A program made the position numbers and the translations under genes. The notes below the pieces were generated by a model, which was not told where the DNA came from, made no database searches, and was given only the letters and a program-made list of their open reading frames with translations. A stretch of 50,065 nucleotides of DNA from JAVVHE01 sp038238915. Its GTDB lineage: Bacteria; Pseudomonadota; Alphaproteobacteria; Sphingomonadales; Sphingomonadaceae. The stretch lies in contig JBBSFH010000021.1 of assembly GCA_038238915.1 (NCBI GenBank), positions 1-50,065 of the forward strand, written 5' to 3'. Numbering within the stretch: the first letter of the stretch is position 1; every line of letters starts with the position of its first letter. Below, one piece after another: positions 43,528 to 50,065 of this stretch.

Positions 43528-43860
43528 ATGTCGACGCCCACGTCGCTCAAGCAAGTGTATATCGATGAGATGAAGGACCTCTGGTCGGCGAACGATCAGA
43601 TGCAGAAGTTGTTGAGGAAGATATTGCCCGAGGCCAGCGACGCGAAACTTGGCACCATGCTGAGCCGATCGTGCAACGGCATCGAACGACATATCAGCGT
43701 GCTCAAGGCGCTGATCGCAGCGCATGGCGAGCAGGTCTCGAAGGATCATTGCAAGGGCATGGAAGGCATCGTCGCCGAGGCGACCAGGCACATCGGGCAT
43801 CGGCCGCATAAGGGTCCGCTGCTCGATCTGGTCATCATCGCGCAGTATCAGCGCATGACG
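43528..43860 (+). pseudogene. DUF892 (YciE/YciF-type ferritin-like) protein, 3'-truncated
   Basis: About 110 native residues start at ATG 43528. TSLKQVYIDEMKDLWSANDQ and the helical GIERHISVLKALIAAHGEQV, ending PLLDLVIIAQYQRM, match DUF892 stress proteins. A full member has about 160 residues in a four-helix bundle. From about 43860 the frame enters sequence antisense to the thioredoxin gene and stops at 44001, so the last helices are lost. The junction probably marks a deletion or insertion edge. Confidence 0.72.
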
Positions 43861-43895
43861 CCTTACCCGGCCCCCGCCGTACGAGAGTCCACCGC

Positions 43896-44297
43896 TCAGG
43901 CACCCGCCTTGGCGATCAGCGCGCGGATCTGCGCAGGATCGGTGAGACCGACAGCCCGTCCGACCTCGATCGCGCCCTTGTTGACAATGATCGTGCTCTG
44001 ATGGTCGGCTTTAAGCATCGTCAAGGCGTTCTTGTGCGTGTCGAAATCGACGACGAGCACGGTATAGTCCTTGAACGCCGGCTCCTTCATCAGACCCTCG
44101 ATGATCGGTGTCTCCTTGGCGCAGACCGGGCACCAGTCGGCCTTGACGAAGAACACGATCGGCTTGCCCGCCGCAGCGGCGGCCTGATACGCCGGCATCG
44201 AGATGGGAATGATCTCGCCGGCGATGGCGGGCGCGACGGATGACACGAGACCAATGGCGGCAAAGGCGAGCAGGCTTCGGCGGACGAAAGTAGGCAT
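43896..44297 (-). CDS. Periplasmic thioredoxin-family protein
   Basis: The protein has 133 residues. The signal peptide spans 1-26 (ending APAIA before GEIIPI). The active site is ADWCPVCAKE with Cys56 and Cys59, then ILVVDFDTHKNAL-like strands and a cis-Pro region that is weak (STIIVNKG instead of TP). It is probably kept reduced by the CcdA-like membrane protein encoded just upstream. A separate promoter-like box (44344-44371) precedes it. Confidence 0.88.
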   Translation of the reverse strand: MPTFVRRSLLAFAAIGLVSSVAPAIAGEIIPISMPAYQAAAAAGKPIVFFVKADWCPVCAKETPIIEGLMKEPAFKDYTVLVVDFDTHKNALTMLKADHQSTIIVNKGAIEVGRAVGLTDPAQIRALIAKAGA

Positions 44298-44343
44298 GTT
44301 GTTTCTCCTCGGTGGGCGGCCGGATCGGGCTGCTCAAGAGTAA

Positions 44344-44371
44344 GATGCTCAGGATCGCGAATTCGGTTCGC
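44344..44371 (-). promoter_or_regulatory. Candidate ECF-sigma promoter upstream of thioredoxin
   Basis: The minus strand reads TGCGAACCG with GAACC at 44365-44369, then 16 bases, then GCATC (44344-44348), 47 bases before the thioredoxin ATG. The same GCGAACCG box stands before ccdA-like and before the sigma operon. The -35-like half is convincing; the -10-like half is tentative. Confidence 0.5.
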
Positions 44372-44376
44372 ATCTC

Positions 44377-45093
44377 TCAAAATTTTGTCGTGACGTCGGT
44401 CAGCCATGACGGCGACAACTCGACCAGAGCGGACTCGAGCCGATGGTCAAGGCCGCTCATCGTCAGCGATCCAACGAGGATGAACGCGACGCTCGCCAGC
44501 GGCTTGAGGACACGCGCAATACCGGATAGGCGCGCCTTGCGGAACCCGATCGCCGCACGGGTGCCATAGGCAAGCGCGAGCATCGGCAGTCCCGCGCCGA
44601 TGCTGAACATGAGCATCGTCACCGCCGCCCGCACCTGGGTGTCCGCCTGCATGGCGAAGCCGATCGCGGCCCCAAGCGTCGGTCCGGCACACGGGCTCCA
44701 GACTAGTCCGGTGAGCGCCCCCGCAGCGAACTGCATCGCCAGACCGCCAGCCTCGGTTCGAGTTGCGGCTGCGCTCGCCCATCCGCTCACGGGCGCGACG
44801 ATCGCCGTCAGTCGCGCCTGCAGGCCGGGCAGCAGTAGCGTCGCGCCCACCAAGATCAGCAGCAGCCCGCTGCCCCGCCGTATGAGGTCGGCGTCCATTC
44901 CGATGCCCCGCCCGACGCTCGCGACAAGAAAGCCGAACGCGGCGGACGTGAGCACGAGGCCGGCGACCATAACAGCCGGTACCCAACGCGACCGCGTCGC
45001 TGCGCCGCCGAGGACGATCGGCAACAGCGGCAGCACGCACGGCGACAATGCGGTGAGTAACCCCGCCAGCAGACTGAACAGGTAGTTGTGCAC
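44377..45093 (-). CDS. CcdA/DsbD-type membrane thiol transporter
   Basis: The protein has 238 residues and about six membrane helices. The paired redox Cys are at Cys19 (ALSPCVLPLLP) and Cys135 (VWSPCAGPTLG), the pattern of CcdA, which carries electrons from cytoplasmic thioredoxin to periplasmic partners. The neighbouring periplasmic thioredoxin is the likely acceptor. The start GTG 45093 gives MHNYLFSLLAG, placing the first helix correctly. It diverges from the DUF2892-sigma operon. Confidence 0.9.
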   Translation of the reverse strand: MHNYLFSLLAGLLTALSPCVLPLLPIVLGGAATRSRWVPAVMVAGLVLTSAAFGFLVASVGRGIGMDADLIRRGSGLLLILVGATLLLPGLQARLTAIVAPVSGWASAAATRTEAGGLAMQFAAGALTGLVWSPCAGPTLGAAIGFAMQADTQVRAAVTMLMFSIGAGLPMLALAYGTRAAIGFRKARLSGIARVLKPLASVAFILVGSLTMSGLDHRLESALVELSPSWLTDVTTKF

Positions 45094-45115
45094 GATGAAT
45101 ACCCCTCATGGGGGA

Positions 45116-45143
45116 GAGGGGCAGAAGGCATGGTTCGGTTCGC
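45116..45143 (-). promoter_or_regulatory. Candidate ECF-sigma promoter upstream of ccdA-like
   Basis: The minus strand reads CGCGAACCG with GAACC at 45137-45141, 16 bases, then CCCTC (45116-45120), 23 bases before the GTG start. It shares GCGAACCG with the other two boxes. Confidence 0.45.
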
Positions 45144-45174
45144 GGAACGCATCGCGATTTTATTTTATCGTCTA

Positions 45175-45203
45175 TGCGAACCGTTTCGGCCTCCGATCGC
45201 CTC
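45175..45203 (+). promoter_or_regulatory. Candidate ECF-sigma promoter of the DUF2892-sigma operon
   Basis: TGCGAACCG starts at 45175 (GAACC 45178-45182), followed by 16 bases and GCCTC (45199-45203). The first gene starts at 45238. Nine bases are identical to the thioredoxin box, suggesting autoregulation by the sigma factor encoded in this operon. Confidence 0.5.
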
Positions 45204-45237
45204 TAACCAATCGACGACCATGTCCCGGAGACGAGCA

Positions 45238-45450
45238 ATGATTTATGCGAAGAACCTACCGACTTGGGAGCGGGTCGTCCGCATTGTGGGAGCCTGCCTG
45301 ATGGCGCTGTGCGCCTACCACTTCCGCGCCTCGCCGCTCGGCATCGTGTTCGGCGTCTTGGCGGTCGTCACCGCGCTCACGTCGGTGTTCGGCTTCTGCC
45401 CGATGTGCGCGCTCGCCGGACGGCGTCTCGACGCCCGTAACGGCAGATGA
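45238..45450 (+). CDS. DUF2892-type small membrane protein with CPMC motif
   Basis: The protein has 70 residues. It is read from ATG 45238, which has GGAG 8 bases upstream; longer in-frame starts lack a ribosome site. Two membrane segments (about 14-28 and 33-52) are followed by FGFCPMCALAG with Cys54 and Cys57. DUF2892 proteins resemble the membrane part of YgaP. It overlaps the sigma gene start by four bases (ATGA). The CxxC pair suggests a redox or metal role. Confidence 0.8.
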   Translation: MIYAKNLPTWERVVRIVGACLMALCAYHFRASPLGIVFGVLAVVTALTSVFGFCPMCALAGRRLDARNGR

Positions 45451-46007
45451 GCAGTCCAGCATCACCAGGAGCCGATCTCCTCGACAAGGCGCGCGCCGGT
45501 GATGCGCGGGCGCTCGAGCGCCTGCTGGTGGTCTGCCGTCCCGACCTGCAGCGATACGCCCGCCGTCATTGCCAGTCGCAGGACATTGAGGACGCCGTTC
45601 AGGATTCCCTGTGGATACTCTACCGGAAACTCGACGGGCTCCACAGCGTGGCGGCCTTCAGTGGATGGCTGTTCCAGGTCGTCCGGCGGGCGTGCCTCGG
45701 CTACGTCCGCCGCCGTGCCGCCGCGCACCTGCCGCTCGAGGCGATATCGGAAGCAGCGCAGACCGATTGGAGCGCGAGCGACGCCGAACTGCGGTCGATC
45801 CTGTCGAGCATCATTGCCGGTCTGCCGCCGACCTACCGCGATGTGCTTCTCCTGCGTGACGTGCAGGGGCTGTCGTCGGATGAGCTAGCGGCCACGCTCG
45901 ACATCTCACCGGAAGCCGCGAAGAGTCGCCTTCATCGCGCACGGTACATGGTCCGCGAGGCGCTGAGCGACATGACACCCGATCGAGTCCGCGGTGAGGC
46001 GGCTTAA
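45447..46007 (+). CDS. ECF-type RNA polymerase sigma factor
   Basis: The protein has 186 residues. Region 2 spans about 12-85 (DIEDAVQDSLWILYRKLDGL, then FSGWLFQVVRRACLGYVRRR). Region 4 spans about 125-175 (GLPPTYRDVLLLRDVQGLSS, then SPEAAKSRLHRARYMVREAL), the helix-turn-helix that reads the -35 box. It is flanked by two small CPMC membrane proteins with which it overlaps by 4 and 1 bases. No classical anti-sigma gene is present, so the downstream membrane protein may take that role. Confidence 0.92.
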   Translation: MSSPASPGADLLDKARAGDARALERLLVVCRPDLQRYARRHCQSQDIEDAVQDSLWILYRKLDGLHSVAAFSGWLFQVVRRACLGYVRRRAAAHLPLEAISEAAQTDWSASDAELRSILSSIIAGLPPTYRDVLLLRDVQGLSSDELAATLDISPEAAKSRLHRARYMVREALSDMTPDRVRGEAA

Positions 46008-46252
46008 TGGCGATGGTCTACGGCAACCGGTCCCTTAGAATGCATCTCCTCCGTGGAACCATCGGCGTCGCCGCGCTGGTCCTCGCGCTGCGCGGGTACC
46101 AAAGCGTCGGATGGCCTGCCCTAGGATTACTCGGCATCACGATCTGGATGTTCAAGGGCTGTCCGATGTGCTGGACAATTGGGCTGTTTGAGACGCTGGC
46201 AAGCAAAATCCACGCGAGGTCGGATCGAGAAACGGGCAGCCGCCGGGTCTAA
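46007..46252 (+). CDS. Small membrane protein with CPMC motif, possible sigma partner
   Basis: The protein has 81 residues. It starts at ATG 46007 sharing one base with the sigma stop (TAATG), the position usual for an anti-sigma factor. One or two membrane segments (about 15-30 and 34-49) precede MFKGCPMCWTIGLFETL with Cys52 and Cys55. It resembles the DUF2892 protein upstream of sigma. The function is not known. Confidence 0.75.
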   Translation: MAMVYGNRSLRMHLLRGTIGVAALVLALRGYQSVGWPALGLLGITIWMFKGCPMCWTIGLFETLASKIHARSDRETGSRRV

Positions 46253-46375
46253 GACCTGCCCATGCGAGCTGAAGCGCAGCTGCCGCTCCGCCGCTTCGCA
46301 GTTATGGCTATATCGAGCCTTTTCCTTTGCGAGCGAAGCCTTCCGTATCGTTCTGCTTATTCCGAGCGAACATGC

Positions 46376-46407
46376 TTGACTCCGTACTCGGCTACGGACG
46401 CTATAGA
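46376..46407 (+). promoter_or_regulatory. MerR-type promoter/operator of the SnoaL-merR operon
   Basis: TTGACT (46376-46381) is the -35 box and TATAGA (46402-46407) the -10, with an over-long 20-base spacer. In the spacer lies the dyad TCCGTA (46381-46386) / TACGGA (46393-46398). TTGACTCCGTAC is identical to the start of the classic mercury-operon promoter bound by MerR. The SnoaL-like gene starts 29 bases later, and a merR gene follows it once the IS is removed. Confidence 0.72.
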
Positions 46408-46435
46408 CGCGGATCATCAACGTCGGAGAATTTAT

Positions 46436-46707
46436 ATGGTCCGCTTTATCATCTCAGTCGCCGCGGTGCTCGTCGCCGCCGCCCCTGCCGCCGCGACGCG
46501 CCCTTCGGACGCGATTGCGGCGGTCGCTGCGGCCTGGGCGCAGCACGACGCTTCCGCAGTTGCTCGTCAATTCGTTCCCGACGCCGAATTTGTTGCGGTC
46601 GACGGCAGTGTCTTCGACGGCGCGACGCAAATTGGACAGGTCTTCACTGCACTATTCGCCGACCAATACGCCGGAACAACATTGACGCTGAATATTGTGC
46701 GGTTGCG
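46436..46707 (+). pseudogene. Secreted SnoaL/SgcJ-like protein, 5' part, interrupted by IS256-family element
   Basis: The signal peptide MVRFIISVAAVLVAAAPAAA is followed by an NTF2-like start (DAIAAVAAAWAQHDASAVAR, then FVPDAEFVAVDGSVFDG). The coding frame runs into the IS at 46708 and would end at 46732. The other half is at 48116-48286. Removing the IS and one 8-bp duplicate joins NIVRLR to VIAPHVAYVRGDF in frame, giving a 144-residue protein. The likely role is a periplasmic small-molecule binding or stress protein of the MerR operon. Confidence 0.88.
46700..46707. repeat. Target-site duplication, left copy (CGGTTGCG)
   Basis: The 8 bases CGGTTGCG directly flank the IS256-family element and recur at 48116-48123. 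Eight bases is the normal duplication size for this family. They lie inside the SnoaL-like coding sequence. Confidence 0.85.
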
Positions 46708-46774
46708 GGTCGTGTCCCATTGCGTGGTGTAGCTGACCAGCGCGGCCGTCTTGATCTCCGGCCGGGCCGGGCTG

Positions 46775-48015
46775 TCAGGCTGCCATGGGCAGGCTGACGA
46801 TAGATGTATCGCATAGGCCGGAGACCGATTCCAAGCTGAGATAGCGCGATCGCTGGACCGCCCATTCATCGTTCTGCTCGAGCAGGATCGCGCCCACGAG
46901 GCGGACGATGGCGGCTTCGTTGGGGAAGATGCCGACCACGTCGGTGCGCCGCTTGATCTCGCCATTGAGGCGTTCGAGCGGGTTGGTGCTGTGCAGCTTG
47001 GCGCGGTGGGCCGGGGGGAAGGTCATGTAGGAGAGGACATCGCTCTCGGCCTCGTCGAGCAGCCCGGCGAGCTTGGGCAGCCTGGGTCGCAACTGGTCGG
47101 CCACCTTGCGCCACTGCGCCTTTGCGGCCTCAGCGTCGTCCTGAGCGAAGGCAGCGCTCATGAACGCGGAGACGACACGGCGGCCGCTCTTGCCGGCGTG
47201 CGCCATGACGTTGCGCATGAAATGGACTCGGCAGCGCTGCCAGCAGGCGTGCATCACCTTCGAGACCGCCGCCTTGATGCCCTCGTGCGCGTCCGAGATC
47301 ACCAGCTTGACCCCGCGCAGACCGCGCCGTGCGAGGTCGCGCAGGAAGGCGGTCCAGAAGGTCTCGGCCTCAGAGGCACCTACAGCCATGCCCAGCACCT
47401 CGCGCCTACCATCCGCGTTGGCACCGACCGCGACGATGACCGCCACCGAGACGATACGACCATTCTGGCGGACTTTGATGTAGGTGGCATCGATCCAGAG
47501 ATAGGGCCAGTCGCCCTCGATCGGCCGGTCAAGGAAGGCCTTCACCCGCACGTCCCACGCTGTGATCGCTTTGCGATCACGGACGCTGACCGCGCTACGC
47601 GCGCCTCGCACAAACGCGAGACCTGGCTCTTGGAGACGCCGCTCATCCCCATTGCCTGCACCAAATCGTCCACCGAGCGCGTCGAAATGCCTTGGATATA
47701 GGCCTCCTGGATTACCGCGGTGAGCGCCTTCTCGGCCATCCGGCGCGGCTCGAGGAAGCCGGGAAAGTAGCTACCCTTCCTTAGCTTCGGGATGCGAAGC
47801 TCGACCGTCCCAGCGCGCGTCTCCCAGTCGCGGTCACGGTAACCGTTGCGCTGAACGAGCCGCTCGGCGCTCTTCTCGCCGTGCGCAGCCCCGGTCACAC
47901 CGCCCACCTCCAGCTCCATCAGCCGCTGGGCACCGTATCCGATCATCTCGCGCAGGAAATCGGCGTCCGGGCTCTTCTCCATCAGCGCGCGCAGGTTCAT
48001 CATGTCAGGGGTCAT
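46775..48015 (-). pseudogene. IS256-family transposase, frameshifted
   Basis: The two halves lie in different frames. The N-terminal part (48015-47542) has FLREMIGYGAQRLMELEVGG and IQEAYIQGISTRSVDDLVQA. The C-terminal part (from about 47548 down to 46775) has the DDE residues: Asp in YLWIDATYIKVR, Asp in VISDAHEGIK, and Glu near LLDEAESDVLSYM. Between them 56 bases (47549-47604) stand where about 12 are expected; the net gain is not a multiple of three. A full protein would be about 400 residues. Inactive unless a frameshift rescues it. Confidence 0.85.
47549..47604. repeat. Short palindromic insertion inside the IS256-family transposase
   Basis: The segment holds the perfect inverted repeat GTGATCGC (47562-47569) TTT GCGATCAC (47573-47580). 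It lies between codons for SRLCE and RVKAFLDRP, where family members have only EID-like residues. Origin unknown; it may be a REP/MITE-like scrap. Confidence 0.55.
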
Positions 48016-48115
48016 CTTCGATCCTCGGTTCAGGGTTGCGTCTGCAAACCCGACCCTACCGAAGATCGTCGATGGCCACCTTGCCGCCAGCTACACCACC
48101 ACCCGGGACACGACC

Positions 48116-48286
48116 CGGTTGCGGGTGATCGCGCCGCACGTAGCCTATGTCCGTGGCGACTTTTCGGTCACCAAAGCGGCTCCGCTCGACTGCGGCCATT
48201 TCATCGCGCTGCTGCGGGAACAGGCCAAAGTGTGGCGGGTGGTAACCTATCACGAGACCGGGGCGACCTGCCCAGCAGTGCACTGA
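48116..48286 (+). pseudogene. Secreted SnoaL/SgcJ-like protein, 3' part
   Basis: The first 8 bases are the right copy of the target duplication CGGTTGCG. The frame reads LRVIAPHVAYVRGDFSVTKA, continues as KVWRVVTYHETGATCPAVH and stops at 48286. It is in phase with the 5' part at 46436-46707, since the IS plus duplicate is 1416 bases, a multiple of three. It is 23 bases upstream of merR. Confidence 0.87.
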
Positions 48287-48309
48287 CCGTGCAGGAAGCG
48301 GCCCGCGGT

Positions 48310-48569
48310 ATGACTATCGGCGCACTTGCGAGGGCAGCAGGAGTCGGTGTTGAGACTATTCGCTTTTACGAGCGCCTCGGATTGGTCCGCCGGCCGCCAC
48401 CGGGCTACGGTTACCGTCGTTATCCTAACACCGAGCTTGTCCGCTTGCGTTACATCCGTGCGGCAAAAGACCTGCATCTCAGCCTCAAAGAAATTTTCGC
48501 GCTTGAGCCGCACCTGGGTGCGGGGTCGGGCTTTTGCGCCGCGCTCCGCGATGTCGTCCGAGCCAAGGC
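48310..48569 (+). pseudogene. MerR-family regulator, 3'-truncated by IS3-family element
   Basis: The 86 native residues contain the whole winged-helix DNA-binding domain: MTIGALARAAGVGVETIRFY, then ERLGLVRRPPPGYGYRRYP. The dimerisation helix starts at about residue 75. Cys76 in GSGFCAALRDVV aligns with the first Hg-ligand Cys of MerR (HCEEASS). The other ligands and the rest of the coiled coil are cut off by the IS at 48570. It probably once controlled the long-spacer promoter at 46376-46407. The remaining protein should not sense or activate normally. Confidence 0.85.
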
Positions 48570-48632
48570 TGAGCTGCCCCCTTCTGAGTGGTCCATCGAC
48601 TATGACAGTCTGGATCGAGGAAGGGACGACAC

Positions 48633-48911
48633 ATGCCTGCGAAGAAGCACAAGCCCGAGGAGATTATTGGCAAGCTGCGTGAGGTTGAGATCGTGCTTGG
48701 CCAGGGCGGCACGACCGCGGAGGCGTGCCGGCGGATCGCGGTCAGCGAGCAGACCTACTATCGCTGGCGCAAGGAGTATGGCGGTCTGAAGACGGATCAG
48801 GCGCGCCGGCTGAAGGATTTGGAGAAGGAGAATTTGCGGTTGCGTCGGGCGATCTCGGATCTGACGCTCGACAAGCTCATTTTGCAGGAGGCTGCCCGGG
48901 GAAACTTCTAG
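48633..48911 (+). CDS. IS3-family OrfA
   Basis: The protein has 92 residues. The helix-turn-helix of the InsE/Transposase_8 type is MPAKKHKPEEIIGKLREVEI, then GGTTAEACRRIAVSEQTYYR, followed by a leucine-zipper-like LKDLEKENLRLRRAISDLTL. It binds the IS ends. Near its stop is a slippery GGGAAAC for fusion with OrfB. Confidence 0.93.
   Translation: MPAKKHKPEEIIGKLREVEIVLGQGGTTAEACRRIAVSEQTYYRWRKEYGGLKTDQARRLKDLEKENLRLRRAISDLTLDKLILQEAARGNF
48899..48905 (+). promoter_or_regulatory. Programmed -1 frameshift site GGGAAAC
   Basis: The heptamer G GGA AAC is in register with orfA (codons CGG GGA AAC) two codons before its TAG. A -1 slip continues in the orfB frame with LLGPARRRRCIDQVKG, as needed for the OrfAB transposase. 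Confidence 0.65.
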
Positions 48912-49805
48912 GCCCCGCACGGCGTCGGCGGTGCATCGATCAAGTGAAGGGAGTGCTGGATATATCCGAGCGGCGCGTGTGCCGCGTGCTCGGCCAGCAC
49001 CGGTCGACGCAGCGTAAAACGCCATGCGGGGCAGATGACGAGAAGGTGCTCACCGACGACATCATCGCCTTGGCCAAGCAGTACGGGCGTTACGGCTATC
49101 GCCGGGTAACCGCGCTGCTGCATGCGGCGGGGCTGGTCGGTGAACCATAAGCGCGTGGAGCGGATCTGGCGGCGCGAGGGGCTAAAGGTGCCGCAAAAGC
49201 AACCGAAGCGCGGTCGGCTTTGGCTGAACGATGGCTCGTGCCTCCGGCTGCGACCGGAATATCCGGGGCACGTCTGGGCGTACGACTTTGTCGAGGCGCG
49301 GACGCACGACGGTCGCAAGTTCCGCATCCTGACGATCATCGATGAAGCAAGCCGGGAATGCCTCGCGCTCATTGTTGCGCGCCAGCTCCGCCACGAAGAC
49401 GTGCTGGCGGCCTTGGCCGACCTGTTCATCGAGCGGGGGCCACCAGCGCATATCAGGTCGGATAACGGCAGCGAGTTCATCGCCACCGAGGTCCAGAAAT
49501 GGCTGGGCAAGATCGGCGTGAAGACGCTGTACATCACGCCCGGCTCGCCGTGGGAGAACGGTTACAAAGAAAGCTTCAACGGCTCGCTGCGCGACGAGCT
49601 GCTCAACGGCGAGATCTTCTATAGCCTCGCTGAGGCCAAGGTGCTGATCGAAGCCTGGCGGCGCCACTACAACACTGTCCGGCCGCACAGCAGCCTCGGC
49701 TACCGACCGCCGGCTCCGGAAGCGGCGACACCGCCATTGCCGGCCTCCTGTTCCGCTTCGCTCCACCTACCACCAGCAATAGCGGCGGAGCCAACGATGC
49801 ACTAA
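48906..49805 (+). pseudogene. IS3-family OrfB transposase with one-base frameshift
   Basis: The first part, VLDISERRVCRVLGQHRSTQ to YGRYGYRRVTALLHAAG, is in the -1 frame. The second, SVNHKRVERIWRREGLKVPQ with the rve integrase core (VWAYDFVEARTHDG, IRSDNGSEFI, SPWENGYKESFNGSLRDELL; DDE residues present), is in another frame. An extra G in the GCGGCGGGG run near 49127-49131 explains the shift. Either the element is dead or this is a sequencing error. Confidence 0.85.
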
Positions 49806-49839
49806 CAATCAAGCCGGACCACCCGGTGGGGGCTGCTCA

Positions 49840-50065
49840 GAGCGTGATCTGATCACGCGCCGAGGTCCTGAGTTCCGGAGATAGTTGGCGCATTCAGTTG
49901 GTGGGAAGCGCTAGAGCGGGGAAACGTCATCAACGTCCGCACCTCGCAGCTCGTTCTGGCGGCCCGCGCTGTCCCGGCCGGACCGGCGGTGCCTCGTGCC
50001 TGTCATGGCGTCCTGTGAATAGGAGGGCGCGACGGAAGCGAAAGGTGCGGTTCGCTATGAACGAC
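49840..50065. other. Right-end segment without recognisable gene
   Basis: The 226 bases after the IS3 right end show no long frame. They do not continue the truncated merR gene, which supports a rearrangement. The final part contains AGGAGGGCG-like purine runs and could precede something beyond the window. Confidence 0.35.

Larger units (their letters stand above)
46708..48115 (-). mobile_element. IS256-family insertion sequence, 1408 bp
   Basis: The ends are imperfect inverted repeats: left GGTCGTGTCCC then, after five unmatched bases, GTGGTGTAGCTG (to 46735); right CAGCTACACCAC (48088-48099) and GGGACACGACC to 48115. The element is flanked by 8-bp duplicates. It carries one transposase gene on the minus strand, broken by a short insertion. 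The element split a SnoaL-like gene exactly, and its terminus differs from that of the IS256-type end at 1-135. Confidence 0.88.
48570..49839 (+). mobile_element. IS3-family insertion sequence, 1270 bp
   Basis: Left end TGAGCTGCCCCC (48570-48581) with GTGGTCC further in. The right end, read on minus from 49839, is TGAGCAGCCCCC with GTGGTCC. It carries orfA and orfB in overlapping frames. The flanks (GGC before, GAG after) do not match, so no target duplication is evident and the right flank may have been rearranged. orfB has a one-base frameshift. Confidence 0.85.

Noticed and set aside
45144..45172. GGAAC...CGTC as a general-stress EcfG promoter
   Set aside because: The spacer is 20 bases, outside the usual 15-17, while the GCGAACCG boxes fit better.
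1..50065. CRISPR array
   Set aside because: No regularly spaced repeats of 25-40 bases and no cas-like genes were seen.
49840..50065. Group II intron or continuation of merR
   Set aside because: The sequence shows neither a convincing intron 5' consensus nor MerR-like residues in any frame.

Overview
Organism. The window is GC-rich chromosome from an alphaproteobacterium, most likely a sphingomonad (Sphingomonadales). The evidence is the tkt-gap-pgk order, the overlapping rplU-rpmA pair, a fatty acyl-AMP ligase next to a ceramide-reductase-like SDR (a sphingolipid hallmark), a type III PKS operon, and many GTG starts with ATGA/GTGA stop-start overlaps. The species cannot be fixed from sequence reading alone. 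Layout. 1-735: nested IS debris, with the right end of an IS256-family element cutting an IS110-family transposase. 1097-2300: a GNAT acetyltransferase and a secreted NTF2-like protein. 2798-2874: tRNA-Arg(ACG). 2955-6309: a small lipoprotein, then a tight operon of type III PKS, methyltransferase and FAD oxidoreductase. 6386-10544: lgt, midA-like, GNAT, pgeF and prs, all on +. 10573-16492 on -: etfD, a TPR protein and ispE, then a structured non-coding segment, then a Wzi-like outer-membrane protein. 16622-16698: tRNA-Arg(CCT). 16734-29945: a polysaccharide locus. It holds WecB-like, CapE/FnlA-like and RmlD-like sugar-nucleotide enzymes, four glycosyltransferases, a Wzx flippase, a heparinase II/III protein, a Gfo/Idh/MocA oxidoreductase and a bi-domain dehydrogenase. 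30025-33484: recO, a ceramide-reductase-like SDR and a fatty acyl-AMP ligase. 33619-40290: recX, DUF3291, pgk, gap, tkt, rpmA, rplU and hspQ. 40407-40496: tRNA-Ser(CGA). Accessory region, 40.5-50 kb. Beyond tRNA-Ser lies a cluster of 9-bp ATAACAG-type repeats, then a translationally coupled trio (DUF3489, DUF2924, large serine recombinase) and a truncated DUF892 gene. Next comes a thiol-redox module: periplasmic thioredoxin and CcdA on -, and two small CPMC membrane proteins flanking an ECF sigma factor on +. A near-identical GCGAACCG box precedes thioredoxin, ccdA and the sigma operon, which suggests a small autoregulated regulon. Downstream, a MerR-type promoter (long spacer holding a TCCGTA/TACGGA dyad) precedes a secreted SnoaL-like gene and a merR gene. 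Both genes are broken by insertion sequences: an IS256-family element with an exact 8-bp target duplication, and an IS3-family element. How the parts work together. The core regions supply central carbon metabolism, nucleotide and isoprenoid precursors, lipoprotein processing and wall maintenance. The polysaccharide locus looks set to make an N-acetyl-6-deoxy-L-hexosamine-containing glycan, with L-QuiNAc my favoured sugar. The sphingolipid pair and the PKS operon point to unusual membrane lipids. The 40-50 kb region is a decaying mobile segment carrying stress and redox functions.
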